In this document: piece by piece, positions 42,183-52,547 of the stretch | Layout: each line of letters opens with the position of its first letter | Numbering within the stretch: position 1 is the stretch's first letter | Assembly: GCA_015179025.1 (NCBI GenBank) | Contig: WHUX01000027.1 | Coordinates: 248,001-312,000 of the forward strand | Direction: 5' to 3' | DNA: 64,000 nt | From: Terfezia claveryi | Lineage: Eukaryota > Ascomycota > Pezizomycetes > Pezizales > Pezizaceae | Program-made: the position numbers and the translations under genes | Notes under the pieces: model-generated | The model's input: the letters and a program-made list of their open reading frames with translations, nothing else | What the model was told of the DNA's origin: nothing | The model's database searches: none

Positions 42183-42785
42183 CAGATGACGCTCGATACA
42201 AGCATATCGTTCGGACCGAGGGGAATATGCTTATAACCAATATATTCTTATATCACGAGAAAATAGGCAAGTATGGAATAAACTCGGAAAAGCTGTGGAA
42301 TAGTACCACGAATATGACGGGAGCATACAAGAGACAAATAAATAGATATACGGAAGTGCAGGGTCCAGAATCTCAAGAGGAGGAAGAGCCAGGAGTTCCA
42401 AGATGACCCAAAAAGTCAGTGATCCTACACTGAACATGTTGACGCCGGCGCTGAATTTCGAGAATTTCGATTCGTTTTTTCTCACGGTTGAGCACATCCT
42501 GTAGCTCCATGATGTTCGCACTTGTGTATTGAGCTTGTCTGATGTTCTAGTCTGTTGGCACAACAGAGGGTGTTGTGCCAACCAGACTAGGTTATTTCTT
42601 ATCGATAAACCTCTCTTTGTGGCTTAGTGTGTCGCTAGATACAAGCATATGTGTGGTGACTAAGCGAAAAAAATAAGCATATTCTAAGTATCCAAAATAT
42701 GCTTATTTACTATGTGGGACCTGCGGAGGTATGCTTGTATCCAATATATGCTTATATCTGGTATGCTTGTATCGAGCGTCATCTG
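42183..42785 (-). mobile_element. Pogo/Fot1-derived non-autonomous element, copy 2
   Basis: 603 bp between TA (42181-42182) and TA (42786-42787). The ends are perfect inverted repeats over CAGATGACGCTCGATACAAG and a few bases more. The interior matches 19374-20125 and 54260-54946. A 42-bp palindrome (42548-42589) has inserted. Confidence 0.85.
42548..42589. mobile_element. 42-bp palindromic insertion made of two inverted motif copies
   Basis: TAGTCTG(G lost)TTGGCAC then AACA at the left mirrors TGTTGTGCCAACCAGACTA at the right with GAGGG between. It looks like two terminal repeats of one transposon with almost nothing inside. The site lacks an obvious 9-bp duplication. The copy at 54260-54946 has no insert at the corresponding place (about 54750). 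Confidence 0.7.
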
Positions 42786-42824
42786 TAATACGGTATGCTT
42801 GCATTTGTCTTTTTTTGGGGGAGT

Positions 42825-43453
42825 ATCGGTGTGAATCCGATGTATGTGAAAAGTTAGCTAGGGGAAGTGAACTTGATAGAGTAATTGAGAATGAAGCGGT
42901 AAGTACCGTGTGAGTGTCTATATGAAGTCGACGTATGTAAAAAGTTGTTAATGTCAGGTAGGGGCAGTGAACTCGAGAGTGTGATTGCGAGTGTAGCCGT
43001 ACAGTGTGAGTGTCGATGTGAAGTCGGTGTAGAGTGTTGGATGAGAAGAAGAGTTGGAAAGTATTACAGGGCTGCTGTGTGATGGATTGTGCGTACATCA
43101 TTGTGCGCGGACTTTAGCAGTCTCCTTCAGGGCCGATTGAGAGGGTTTCCTTTGTACGTAGATAGCATCAGTAATGTCTGTTTGCACATATCTATCTTCA
43201 TGTTCGGGTGAATAGATAAGTGTTGATCCACCGTGCCTGGCCGAGTGGCTCGTTACATCCCCTTATTGATGGTGCTGAGTTCTTTTTATAAGCAAAGAAA
43301 AAGGGAAGGCTGTGTCGAAGGCTGATGTTATACGGTGCGCCTAAATTTGCAGACGCTGGTTTTTTTGTTTATTGTCTAGCAACGCGGTTGCCTGTTCTCA
43401 GTGCTCCGCTAACCCGCGAATTTTCGACACCCCTTTGTTAGTCTGGTTGGCAC
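42825..43453 (-). mobile_element. Repeat copy 3, 5' flank only
   Basis: 42825-43300 matches 39026-39450 (GTATCGGTGTGAATCCGATG and onward), that is the region upstream of the two-exon gene. The gene itself is absent; the homology stops right after a T-run and GGGG at 42810-42824. The outer end continues as in copy 2 through TTTATTGTC and finishes with TAGTCTGGTTGGCAC at 43439-43453. Confidence 0.7.
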
Positions 43454-45808
43454 CCTTCTAGTTTGCATTCTAGGGGCTCGACGTTGGCAATGAGGCCTAT
43501 CTTTTCCTTGGAGCTGCCGTGGTATGCGCCGTATATCTTTCGAAGAGCTTGATATTCCATGTGTTCTATGTCCGCTAGCCTGGGATCCGGTGCCTGTAGG
43601 TCTGAAGCATATCTCGGCTTCCCAGGAGAAAGTCAGGCGGATTCATCTAGTGTAGACTGCCCTTAGTGCTCGAGGGGATATGCCTCCGTTGCTGTTACCT
43701 GGGCGTAAGAGGATGGACAGGATTCTTTTTGCTTTCTCCGTTCGGCTGGTATGTGTGCTTTGGAGGTAAGGAGATGGTCTAAGATGATGCCCAGTGTGAC
43801 GATCTGCTTGGTTTTACACCGAGATACTTGTTATTAGTCTCACGCCACTTTATTTGTCCACCTCTACCGCTATTACTAGGGCGTGGTCCACTCTTCGTAC
43901 GATTTGCTGATGCTGGCTAATAGAATGCCTTGATGTGATCACAAGCGGGTTGACGTCATCTGCATAACTGAAGAGATATATTTGCGGCACGGGGAGGTTT
44001 TGGAGTTAACGGGAGGGGCTGTTTTTAGTGAACCGAAGTTTGAACAAAGCATTTAGTCTGGCAGGAACCCTGCCGTCAAGACCACCGGGGACTTTCCCCT
44101 GTAAGGACTTGTGACGTCGGACAAACACCCAGTCATGCCTTTCGTCTTGCTTGCGGAATAACTTACCCCCCGTGCAGCGTAGACGGTGTATCATGTGTCC
44201 ATCGTCATTGAAGGTCGGAACGGCAACTTGAAGCGTGACAAATGCTTCGAGGGGTGCATCCATGAAACGGGCTACATCTGTTTCAGTGTCGGATGATTGC
44301 CGGTAAGGGTACCGTGCAACCGAATTGGCTTTGCATATCTCAGTGGCTCTACTCAGGGTTCGAGGGATATAGATGAGAAAGACGACTGGGCTCAGGGGGC
44401 TGCCCTGGGGGGTCCCTTCGTCCATACCCCCTTTTCTTCTAATCTTGTTGTCCCACAACATGTTGAAAGTTTGGCAGGAGAGGAGAAGTGGAATATGAAA
44501 GGGATGAAGTGTCGCATTCCTGGATTGTTAAGGGCCTCAATGATCCCTTTGGTTCGCAAATTATTAAATGCGGAAACAATGTCTTTGCCTAGCAAGGTAA
44601 CCTGATCACCACGGTAGGTAAAGGGGGATGCCATTTGCCCGGTCCTTGCCTTATTCTTTACTAGTAGAGCCTGGTCGGAACCACCGTCGAGGAACTTATT
44701 TTACTAGTATTGAATGTATCAAGGATGTCGGAAGGCGTGGTATCACCAGCTGCTGTTGCTCGTTCGGCTTTGGAGATCGTTATCATACTGTCTCTGTCTG
44801 ATCTGTGTTTGCGGGAGCCATATTGAAGTGGATGGAAGTGGTGTAGCTGGCGTTGTCTCGATGAGTTTGTTAATGCAAATAGGGAGTATGGCAACACTAG
44901 GGGCGGGTGTTCTGAATTGATCGTGAGCCAGCCTGAGGTTTGGCTGGCCTTGCGTCCCCTGATTCATGTTTTGCCTTAGAGGTCGGCACATTCTAGTATC
45001 CATATAGTGATATGAACTAGACACCTTGTTGCATATGTGTGGCAAGCACCGTATTCTGGGGCGCGGTAGAATCCTGAGATAGTTGCCCAGCTGGTTAGAT
45101 ATAACCTCATTTCTTTGCAGAACAGGGTTAGGATGGCAAACCTTATGAATTCCTGCATTTCTTTCGACACTGGGGTTTTTCCTTTGCCCTTTGGTCCCTG
45201 TTTTTCCTGGTTCCCTTGCGTAACTTGTGCCTGCGATGCTTCCGGCCATTGTTCGTTTGTAACGCTAGGGTGTGCTTGATGAACTTAAGTGTTTCATTCG
45301 GCTGCTCCTGACCGCTGTTGGAGGGTAGTTGGTTGTTCGCCCTTAAGAGAGCCAGGATCGCGGTGTCCCTCTTCGAGAAAGAAATCTTCTCTCGTTCACT
45401 AGGCACAGTGCGTAATTCCAGTGGTCCTCCTGCTTCTCGGTAGGCCTTACAGCGGAACTTGCGGCGGATGGGACGCAAATTCTCCTGCCTGAATTTCCAG
45501 CTGGAACCCTGGGGGCGCCCACCTTCTGTACTATCGTTTCCCAGGGGGGCATTCTCGTGCCTGGACAACTGGCTCGTGACACCAGAGGGACGATGGAATG
45601 ATTCGTGTCTTGGAGGTGCACCAATACCCTGCATTTCACCAAGAACGCCTTGATCGTCTTTGTTTGTGGTGGAAAGTGGATCCTCCAGAAGTGGTGAAGG
45701 AAGCCGTGAGTGAAGACGTTGCGGGCTTCTGGGGGCTGGGTGAACAATCACGGGACATTGCTGACACGATTCGCGTCTACTTTGAAAGGGTTCTCCTTGG
45801 CTCCACAT
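43454..45808 (-). mobile_element. Second LINE copy, internal fragment
   Basis: Minus strand. From the left it shows EYQALRKIYGAYHGSSKEK then IGLIANVEPLE (43560-43460), which equals the RT end of the LINE at 1-6256. TPQGSPLSPVVFLIYIP is at 44440-44370 and LGKDIVSAFNNLRTKG at 44600-44550. Basic linker sequence lies up to about 45800. Several frameshifts. The RNase H part is cut off exactly where the repeat copy 3 end (TAGTCTGGTTGGCAC) lies, so one element was inserted in or recombined with the other. Confidence 0.8.
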
Positions 45809-45809
45809 G

Positions 45810-47080
45810 ACCTTTGTTTATATTCGTTAACGGGACCGCATATGAGTAACGAGCTTTTTTCTAGAAAAAAAGAATTTGGTTATATTCGTGGTCAAGAGGC
45901 ACATGGTCTCCGGGTAGTCTCCGGGAGCCTCAGGACCACTATCACACGAAGCATCGACCTCAACGTCCAACGCTCATGGGGTATGCTTTGGTCAAGGATT
46001 GAAAGTTGCCACAGAAGAAAGGCATGGTGTACACCATGCCAGAAACCACCCGATCCTCAACCTTAAGGGCAAGCAAAGGTTAGCATTTCCACATAGCAAA
46101 TACTAAGATTATGCACTCACACTCGCGCGTAACACACCCAATCTTTGCGAGTCTAATAGAATACGTTTTGCACCAGCTGTCACACCACTTGTGGCTTCTG
46201 TTCGGGAACCCATGACGCGGAACGTCCCATACTCGATCCTCTGTTCAGCAACGATGATTACCGTTCCTCAGGACAGAGGCAGGCCTTATGTAGGGGTACT
46301 GCACCCATTGGGGTCACAGGGATCGCTCGTAAGGGTACTGGACATTGGTGTCAGGTAGCTGGTTGGTCTAAGGATGTTGGAGAAAGAATTTTTTGGGGGA
46401 AGATTCCCTTGGGCCCCTGTGTAGACAATATCGGCTCGGCACCAGAGATCACTCGGCAAGGAAACCCCGGCATCAGCTCCAATTGCGTCGTGGTCGAGAG
46501 ACTTCTAGATTGGGACCTGTGCAGGAACACCACAAATCATTTTAGAAAACAGAGGGACAATTTTGGGAAATATAAGGTAATATTATTCGTTTGTACCATG
46601 ACCGCTAGACCATTCCAGATAACCCCCCGCCCCCCCACTTGGGTTGCCTAGAGTTTAGTACATGCCATCTCCCTACCACTACGTTTGTGCACCACACTCT
46701 CTGCTTCGTTCGCTGTGGTGCACATGCATATGGTGCCCATGTAGCTTTTGAATGACCAGGATATGCATGCGCACGCATTGTATATCATATTTCGGCTGTG
46801 CCATTGTCAAGGATATCGCCAAAAGCGACTTTGGACAATTGACTGTATTTGACGGTATAATAAGCATTTCTTGTCACGTTATGCCACCAGGAAGAAACCT
46901 CCTTAGGGCCTGCCTTCCTATTACTACGAACTTGAATGAGTGAACGTTTTATTGATCCATTTGAATTCAGCTTGCATGGTTGAATCCTATGCGGTGGTAG
47001 CTTTATAGCATATCCTGACTTCAACATCATAATTACATCGTCTTCTGCCTCAAACCTGAGACCGGTAATGCAGCCACTTT
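45810..47080. other. Stretch without recognised gene
   Basis: The minus frame 47141-46785 (118 aa, with a hydrophobic start) and shorter frames were inspected; none has motif, splice or repeat support. Confidence 0.35.
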
Positions 47081-47099
47081 CCAAAAACAAACAAAACAG

Positions 47100-47739
47100 G
47101 CTCAGCCACACAATCGAGCTCATAACTCCTGGCTCCATCACATTGGCAAAGCGGAGTCAGCAGAGTGCGCATGCGGGCATCCCTCCGAGACGGGTGAGCA
47201 CATTGTCTTCAGCTGTCCACGCTTCGACCGCCTCCGGAGGACCCTGTTGGGAGAGAAGAGTAGTTGGGAGGAGCTCGACAAGCCAGAATGGAGAAAGGAG
47301 GAAGAAGAGACATATGAGGCCACGGAGGCCTTCTTCGGGTTACTATTCCGTGAGCTCACTTAGGGGGGGAGGTGTTACCAGTTTTTACGGCTCTCTTTGG
47401 TTTAGCTAGTTTATTTCAGTTCACCTTCTCTCCGCAGGATTTACAGTTCATCAATATTTACGAGTCCCTTTTGTTTCAGTCCGCAAGTCAGTGTCTGTTT
47501 AGTTCATCGATTAGAGTTCGTCAGTTGGGGGTTGAGGCTCAGTCAGGTCTCCGGGCCATCGGCCAGTCCGTTCATAACAGTATGGGGCCTCGCCACGGTT
47601 TATGTAATTATTCTTATCTTGCGCGGGTCTGGCAGATTAACTTGCCTCTCCCTTGAATCCACCGGGTTTCCGTGTGGCTCCTCATAGCCCCCCTAACGGG
47701 GCCGCATAGGAGTACCAAGTATTTAAAAAAAAAAAAAAA
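47100..47739 (+). mobile_element. 5'-truncated LINE copy with zinc finger and poly(A)
   Basis: The end of ORF2 is readable: AECACGHPSETGEHIVFSCP (C-x-C ... H-x4-C zinc finger of Tad-like LINEs, about 47155-47215), then SWEELDKPEWRKEEEETYEA and FFGLLFREL, stop at about 47361. Then the 3' untranslated part, the conserved stem-loop tail and poly(A) at 47725-47739. Confidence 0.85.
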
Positions 47740-48559
47740 GAGCTCACAACTCGACGTCACGAGGGCCCCCCGATACCAAACGAACCTCAATCGAACGAGC
47801 TCGATGGGCTGTTCTTTCTACCGTAACACATATCGAGCGGCCTTTCCCTGCACTTATCCTCCGGCTTCTAGTCCTCAAATTCTCACGACTTCGTTCAATT
47901 TTCCCGACCACACCGTGCTGACATCTCGCCATGTCAACATCTCCAGCTCCCTTCCAACAATACGAGGGGCCAATACGAGGAAAGATAACTTCCATACTTT
48001 TCCGCTGCCGAATAGGACTCCCCGCTCATATGGCATACCAATAACGAGTGAGATTGGAGATAACTCCCACACTACTCTGTTGATTGGCACGAAGATTAAT
48101 GCTGACCAATGATGTTTTCACTTATACCATTCTAGAATTCGTCCATGCGCTTCAATCATACAGAATCCCAATGCCACCAGGGTAAACGACTATTACGATG
48201 CAGCAAGAAGGTATTATCCCGAAGTAGTAGTGCGGGATATTCTCGATGCTGAGCACCGCTACCGCACTGCCCGGTGACAGACACAGGCACCCAGACGACA
48301 CCCCCGATCTGTTGAATATAGTAATCCGTGCCAGCTGACATAGGGTGGGAAAGGCAAGATGCCTTAGAATCTTGCAAACGGTTTCGGAGTTTAGCATATC
48401 CGGGGTATGGCATATGTGCAGTGTGTTGCAAACAGTTTTAGGGTGTGGACGTTCACGAAAAAAAAATTTGTTCAATGCGAGCATGACGTCATATAAGGCC
48501 AGCTTTTGTCTCCGTACTTTTTCTTTCTTCCGTGCCGATGTCTATTAAGAGTATCACGA
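47740..48559. other. Stretch without recognised gene
   Basis: Frames on both strands overlap without motif. A homopyrimidine leader or promoter cannot be assigned. Confidence 0.35.
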
Positions 48560-48935
48560 CAATCAGAGCATTGTGTGCTTATTCTTTCCCGATCATCGCC
48601 GCACACTTCCAATGCCCCAGATTCCCCACCACTTTCTACATGCGAGACGTTATTATTTTTATTTCCACCTGCGAGGATTCTTTGTTTTAGGCGGAATTCA
48701 GTCAGGCCCCGTGGGGTCCTCCGACATGAGTCGGTTAATGACAGCATGGGAGTGCCACCTTTCTTGAGTTCCATATAAGCAGTCAATGGTTGAGTAGAAA
48801 CAATTTCTGAAAGCACTCAAGTTCTATCCATTTGACTAACACCCACTACCGTTCGGGGCAGTATGACGAGCCACCCAGAACACCAGAGTGGATTGCAAGT
48901 TATGTAATCTACTGCCGCGTGAAATATACAAGGAT
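48560..48935. mobile_element. Degenerate LINE 3' pieces
   Basis: ATTTCCACCTGCGAGGATTC and GGTTAATGACAGCATGGG (plus) match the LINE 3' untranslated region. Just after, 48865-48935 resembles the conserved tail in the minus sense (GAGCCACCCAGAACACC ... GGATTGCAAGTTATGTAATC). Both are decayed. Confidence 0.45.
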
Positions 48936-49380
48936 TCGATGGAACCGAGTGTCAAAGCAGGCTCTGTACATTAATACCCAGCTGACATGGCCAGTTTAGG
49001 AAAGACGGGGATGGATATAGTCAGGGAGTGCACCTAGGGTACAACTGAAGGTTTGACAATTTGATTACACCTGAAATCTGGTAAAATATATCTAGTGGAG
49101 TAGACGACAGGTCGCCGGGTAACATTCCCTTATGATACCGCCCTCAGCTGGCCGAAGAACCCAATCACTGGTGTTTAGTGCTCCCTCTCCGCCATGAGTC
49201 TGAGATTCAGCTCTGTGATTAATACCATAATAAACCTTAATCCTTTTTCCCAAAATAGTAGTAGTTATAGTAACTCTTCAAGCATTAAATTCAAATATCC
49301 TTCTAGACTACTTACTCCTAATCTCCGCATCTCCATAGCCAGCTACAATAACCCACTACCTACACTCCAACTACATATTC
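48936..49380. other. Stretch without recognised gene
   Basis: AT-rich with (TAGTAGTTATAGTAA)-like runs near 49255. Nothing assigned. Confidence 0.35.
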
Positions 49381-49701
49381 TCACTTTTTCCCAATTTTTC
49401 CTTCCATAAACTTAATATCCTCACCCAAAACTTCCAAAATAGACTCCAAAGTCTGAATCATGTCTGCACTATCCTCACCATCTCGTTTTGAGAGATCTTT
49501 GAGCGCTCTCAGCTCCCGCTCTCCCCGTCTCTGGATATTAGTTAGATTCTCCATTAGCGTCATTACCGTGAAATTTTTATCTTTTTGTTGGTGCTTGGGG
49601 GCTGCCTTTTTAAGTTTTCCCATAAGGGAGGCTGAGGCCCCTAGCGCGTTTGCCAGTGCGGTTAGACGGTGTTTGATGGATGCCTTGTTTCCGGACGACA
49701 T
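49381..49701 (-). CDS. Small helical hypothetical protein, 106 aa
   Basis: An intact frame starting MSSGNKASIKHRLTALANAL. It is almost wholly helical, with an amphipathic first helix, a basic middle (KLKKAAPKHQQKDKN) and a coiled-coil-like second half (NLTNIQRRGERELRALKDLS, ADMIQTLESILEVLGEDI). The stop is next to an AT-rich region. No known family; intact coding in a decayed neighbourhood is the main support. Confidence 0.45.
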   Translation of the reverse strand: MSSGNKASIKHRLTALANALGASASLMGKLKKAAPKHQQKDKNFTVMTLMENLTNIQRRGERELRALKDLSKRDGEDSADMIQTLESILEVLGEDIKFMEGKIGKK

Positions 49702-50740
49702 AGTTTGTACTTGCGGTGGTACTTGTGGTGGATCTAGTTTCTATAGATGTGGTGATTTGGTAGGCCAAAAGTAGGATGAGGACATAACTAGAAGGGTGAT
49801 GCTTCAGGCATCTTATATATTTTCAGATGTTGAGGGTCATACAAGCTACACAGGAGTCATGGGTCAAACACCTCTGGAACTGTTTTAGACCTCATTGCCA
49901 CATACTCTGGACAAAATACTATCAAGAAATAATAATAAAAAGAACGATTCAACACCGACCACCAAAATGGCACAGGTTCGAACCCTGAATGGCCATTCCA
50001 CCGTTTAGCAGGTGGCAGCACAAAAGTGCTGAGGGAAATATGCTCACTATTTGCCAAACCTAACTACCCTTGATAACGTATACTGATAGGCATGATTGTA
50101 CTGACAGGTGCACGTGTACACTTCGTATGATGAGCAACTTCACGCACTTAAGTTAGAACGGCGCCCACGCTATTTGCTATACCGGTCAGATTGCAGCAGA
50201 TTTATGCAGTCCGGTATGGCAAGGTTTGAGTGTAGGGGTAATGGGTATTAAAAAAAAATTGAATGCAAGTCCAATCGCATTAATTGCACTAAAGGTAAGT
50301 TAAAACGGCACCTCTGTATGCATCCTTGCTCTGGTTCTAGTAGCCAATCATCGGTATCGTCTGCCTGCATACAGTCCCCCTCCCAGTACTGTACTGTAGG
50401 TGCAAACCCTGCTTGCCGGGTGCATCACCCCTTGTCACCGGTTTTTGAGTACCATAAGCTGCGTTTACTTTTGTCGTAGCCCATCCCTGAACCATAGGTA
50501 AATGATGGCTCAGGTGCAAAGCGATCTTTATTCTTAATCTCCAGTTGTCCTGCAGTCCTGAGTGATGTACAGCAACCTTTTGGAACTCTACTCGCATTGG
50601 TAAGCAGCAAAATATGCAGTCGCCGGTTGGCAAAGCGAAAAAAATAAAGCTGGAATCAAATAGCCTACTCAATTTTTAGTATATGTCATTCTCGGGGCCT
50701 TCAAGGCACCCTTCTTACGGCTAGCTATCTGTAGAGGAAC
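49702..50740. other. Stretch without supported gene
   Basis: Only a tRNA-like GGTTCGAACCC sequence near 49977 and short frames. Nothing firm. Confidence 0.35.
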
Positions 50741-50744
50741 ACAA

Positions 50745-51020
50745 GAAAGCCTCTACGGCATCTCATTGATCCCCGTCCTTTTCCTCGATCCATATGGGAC
50801 AGTCAAGATCTTCCCAATCTTGGATACTGCGTAAAGCAGCCCTCTGGTCGCCAATTTCTGGACAGTCCAAGGTGACGTGTCGACCGTCCTGTGTCTGGTG
50901 CCCGCACAGGCAGGCACTTGTGTCGGATTTGCCAATTCTATGGAGCCAGTATTTCTGGGACCGTTCTTAACCTTGTGTATGCCGAAAGAGCGTGTCGGTT
51001 CCATTCTCATCTTAAGGGTC
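50745..51020 (-). mobile_element. LINE ORF2 C-terminal zinc-finger fragment
   Basis: The minus strand reads HRIGKSDTSACLCGHQTQDG then RHVTLDCPEIGDQRAALRSI, a C-x-C-G-H ... H-x4-C finger as in the LINE end at 47.1 kb but of a different sequence type, then QDWEDLDCPIWIEEKDGDQ. The T-tail of another LINE copy lies next to it (51028). Confidence 0.65.
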
Positions 51021-51027
51021 CGCCCTT

Positions 51028-51640
51028 TTTTTATTTTTATTTTTAGATACTCATTACTCCTATTCGGTGACAGTAAGGGGACCATGAGGAGCCACCCGGA
51101 AACCCGGGTGGATTCAGGACAAGGCAAGTTAATCTGCCAGGTCCGGCGCGCGGAAAGCAAAGAAGAAATATAAGATAGACTCAATTGGCGCGGAGCCCCC
51201 ATGCTGCCACTAACCGCCCAGATGGCACATGACCCCGAGAGGCCTGACTGAAGCCCGCGCTAGAACAAACAATGCTCATAACAACTCGCAGGTGGAAAAT
51301 CCTAAACTTAATCCTCGCTGGTGGAAAGAAAAGCCCGAAACCCCAGATGTACGTGCGAGGAGGAAAACCAATCCTCAACAATCCTAAACTCAAGATAAAG
51401 AGAAAAGCCGCCCAAGTGGGAAGGCAACAAGTGTTGTGTGTATGAGTCACCCGGGGGAAAAGACCTCATTCGCAGACACAAAATGTGTCATGTGTGGGGA
51501 AACCTGCGGAAGGAATCATATAGCCCAGTTGTACGTTGTGGTGCGGAAGATCTTCCTTCCCATGCGGAGCCCATGCCTAGTGTCGATGTAGGGTCTGTCT
51601 GATGTCGTGCATGCAGACCCGCAGACAGTTATGGAGCCAC
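51028..51640 (-). mobile_element. ORF1-plus-tail LINE derivative A, 3' part
   Basis: Minus strand. The ORF1 end DTRHGLRMGRKIFRTTTYNW (51580-51520) is followed directly by the 3' untranslated region (TTTTCCACCTGCGAG-type repeats), the stem-loop tail and an A-rich end (T-rich 51028-51046 on plus). ORF2 is absent. The 5' remainder continues at 52285-52545 after a separate insertion. Confidence 0.7.
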
Positions 51641-52065
51641 GCCATAACGGCCCAGGAGATACTAATACTGAAATCGGAGGACAGATCTCTTCCGAAAGTC
51701 TTGGTTCGGATGTTCGAGTTGACCGAATCGAGCGGGTTACAGAAGCAGATGTGGAACCTGAGAGGGTAACAGACATGGATGGGATCGTTGAGAACGATTC
51801 TGTGGCATCATTCATTAAAAATACGATTTCTGCTGCAGAAGAAGTCGTAGATCAGCAACAGGTGGAGCAGTCGCAAGCTGGTGAAGAGGCCCTGCCAGTA
51901 AGCGACTCTTCTGTTCCTCCCGAAGCTGATCGTGAACAGGAAACAAGAACGAAAAGAAATCGGAAGAAACAAAGGAATACGCCTTCCGAACGAGACAGAA
52001 ATATGGGTCCCTACAATCTTCGGACCCAACCGAAACCTAAACACCGAATCGATTTAAAAAAATAA
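51640..52065 (+). CDS. Hypothetical frame inside insertion in LINE derivative A
   Basis: The frame starts with ATG at 51607 or 51631. It is acidic (VDRIERVTEADVEPERVTDM, SAAEEVVDQQQVEQSQAGEE), then basic (TRTKRNRKKQRNTPSERDRN), ending GPYNLRTQPKPKHRIDLKK. A YNLR motif near a pol C-terminus is seen in some retroelements, so this could be the tail of one; that is weak. It lies in a segment of about 650 bp that separates two parts of a LINE ORF1. Confidence 0.35.
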   Translation, partial: RHNGPGDTNTEIGGQISSESLGSDVRVDRIERVTEADVEPERVTDMDGIVENDSVASFIKNTISAAEEVVDQQQVEQSQAGEEALPVSDSSVPPEADREQETRTKRNRKKQRNTPSERDRNMGPYNLRTQPKPKHRIDLKK

Positions 52066-52097
52066 GATAAAAGCTATTGGTATATTCATTGAGCCCC

Positions 52098-52280
52098 TTA
52101 TTCCTTCCTAGCTCTCTTGCTGGAGTTATTACAAGACATCCCAGCCCGAATACAGTGACCACATCGATCGGACCAAAAGTCAAATCGGTCTTGGTCACAA
52201 TTCAATACCATGCAGTCCCTCCGACCCAACCGAACGCATTCGGAGCACCTCCCATTCGGACGTTCCTTGGTTGGTGCCAA
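52098..52280 (-). CDS. Small cysteine-rich frame, 60 aa
   Basis: It contains CSECVRLGRRDC and CGHCIRAGMSC, two C-x2-C-x(6-7)-C units, with a further Cys between, and a basic end (SSKRARKE). The spacing resembles fungal zinc-binding modules but matches no family confidently. Same insertion as the frame at 51640-52065, opposite strand. Confidence 0.35.
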   Translation of the reverse strand: MAPTKERPNGRCSECVRLGRRDCMVLNCDQDRFDFWSDRCGHCIRAGMSCNNSSKRARKE

Positions 52281-52284
52281 TAAC

Positions 52285-52545
52285 CCCCGAATTTAAGTTG
52301 GGACCGCGTGTAGTACTACGGTTCGTGCTAGAGTTTGTGGTGCACGGTCAGGGCGGACCCTCTCTAATCCCTCCTGTGATGTTGGTGGATTATTCGGAGT
52401 GTTCAGGGGTGGTGTTAGTGGGGAATTGCCGTAAGTGTCATGTTTTTGGGGGTTGTTCGGGGGTGGTGCAGCCACCGCAGGTTTCTGTCTGGGGGGCCGG
52501 GTTTGCTGCCTGTGCATACTTGGGTGCTGGGGGAGGATCGATGTT
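52285..52545 (-). mobile_element. ORF1-plus-tail LINE derivative A, 5' remnant
   Basis: PQTLARTVVLHAVPT (52330-52290) matches the V-x-HG-x-P segment of ORF1. Upstream is proline-rich low complexity (VAAPPPNNPQKHDTYGNSPL). It is cut at 52546 by the poly(A) end of LINE derivative B. Confidence 0.6.
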
Positions 52546-52547
52546 GG

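Noticed and set aside
49960..50020. Second tRNA gene around GGTTCGAACCC
   Set aside because: A T-arm-like sequence is present, but no convincing A box or cloverleaf could be folded.
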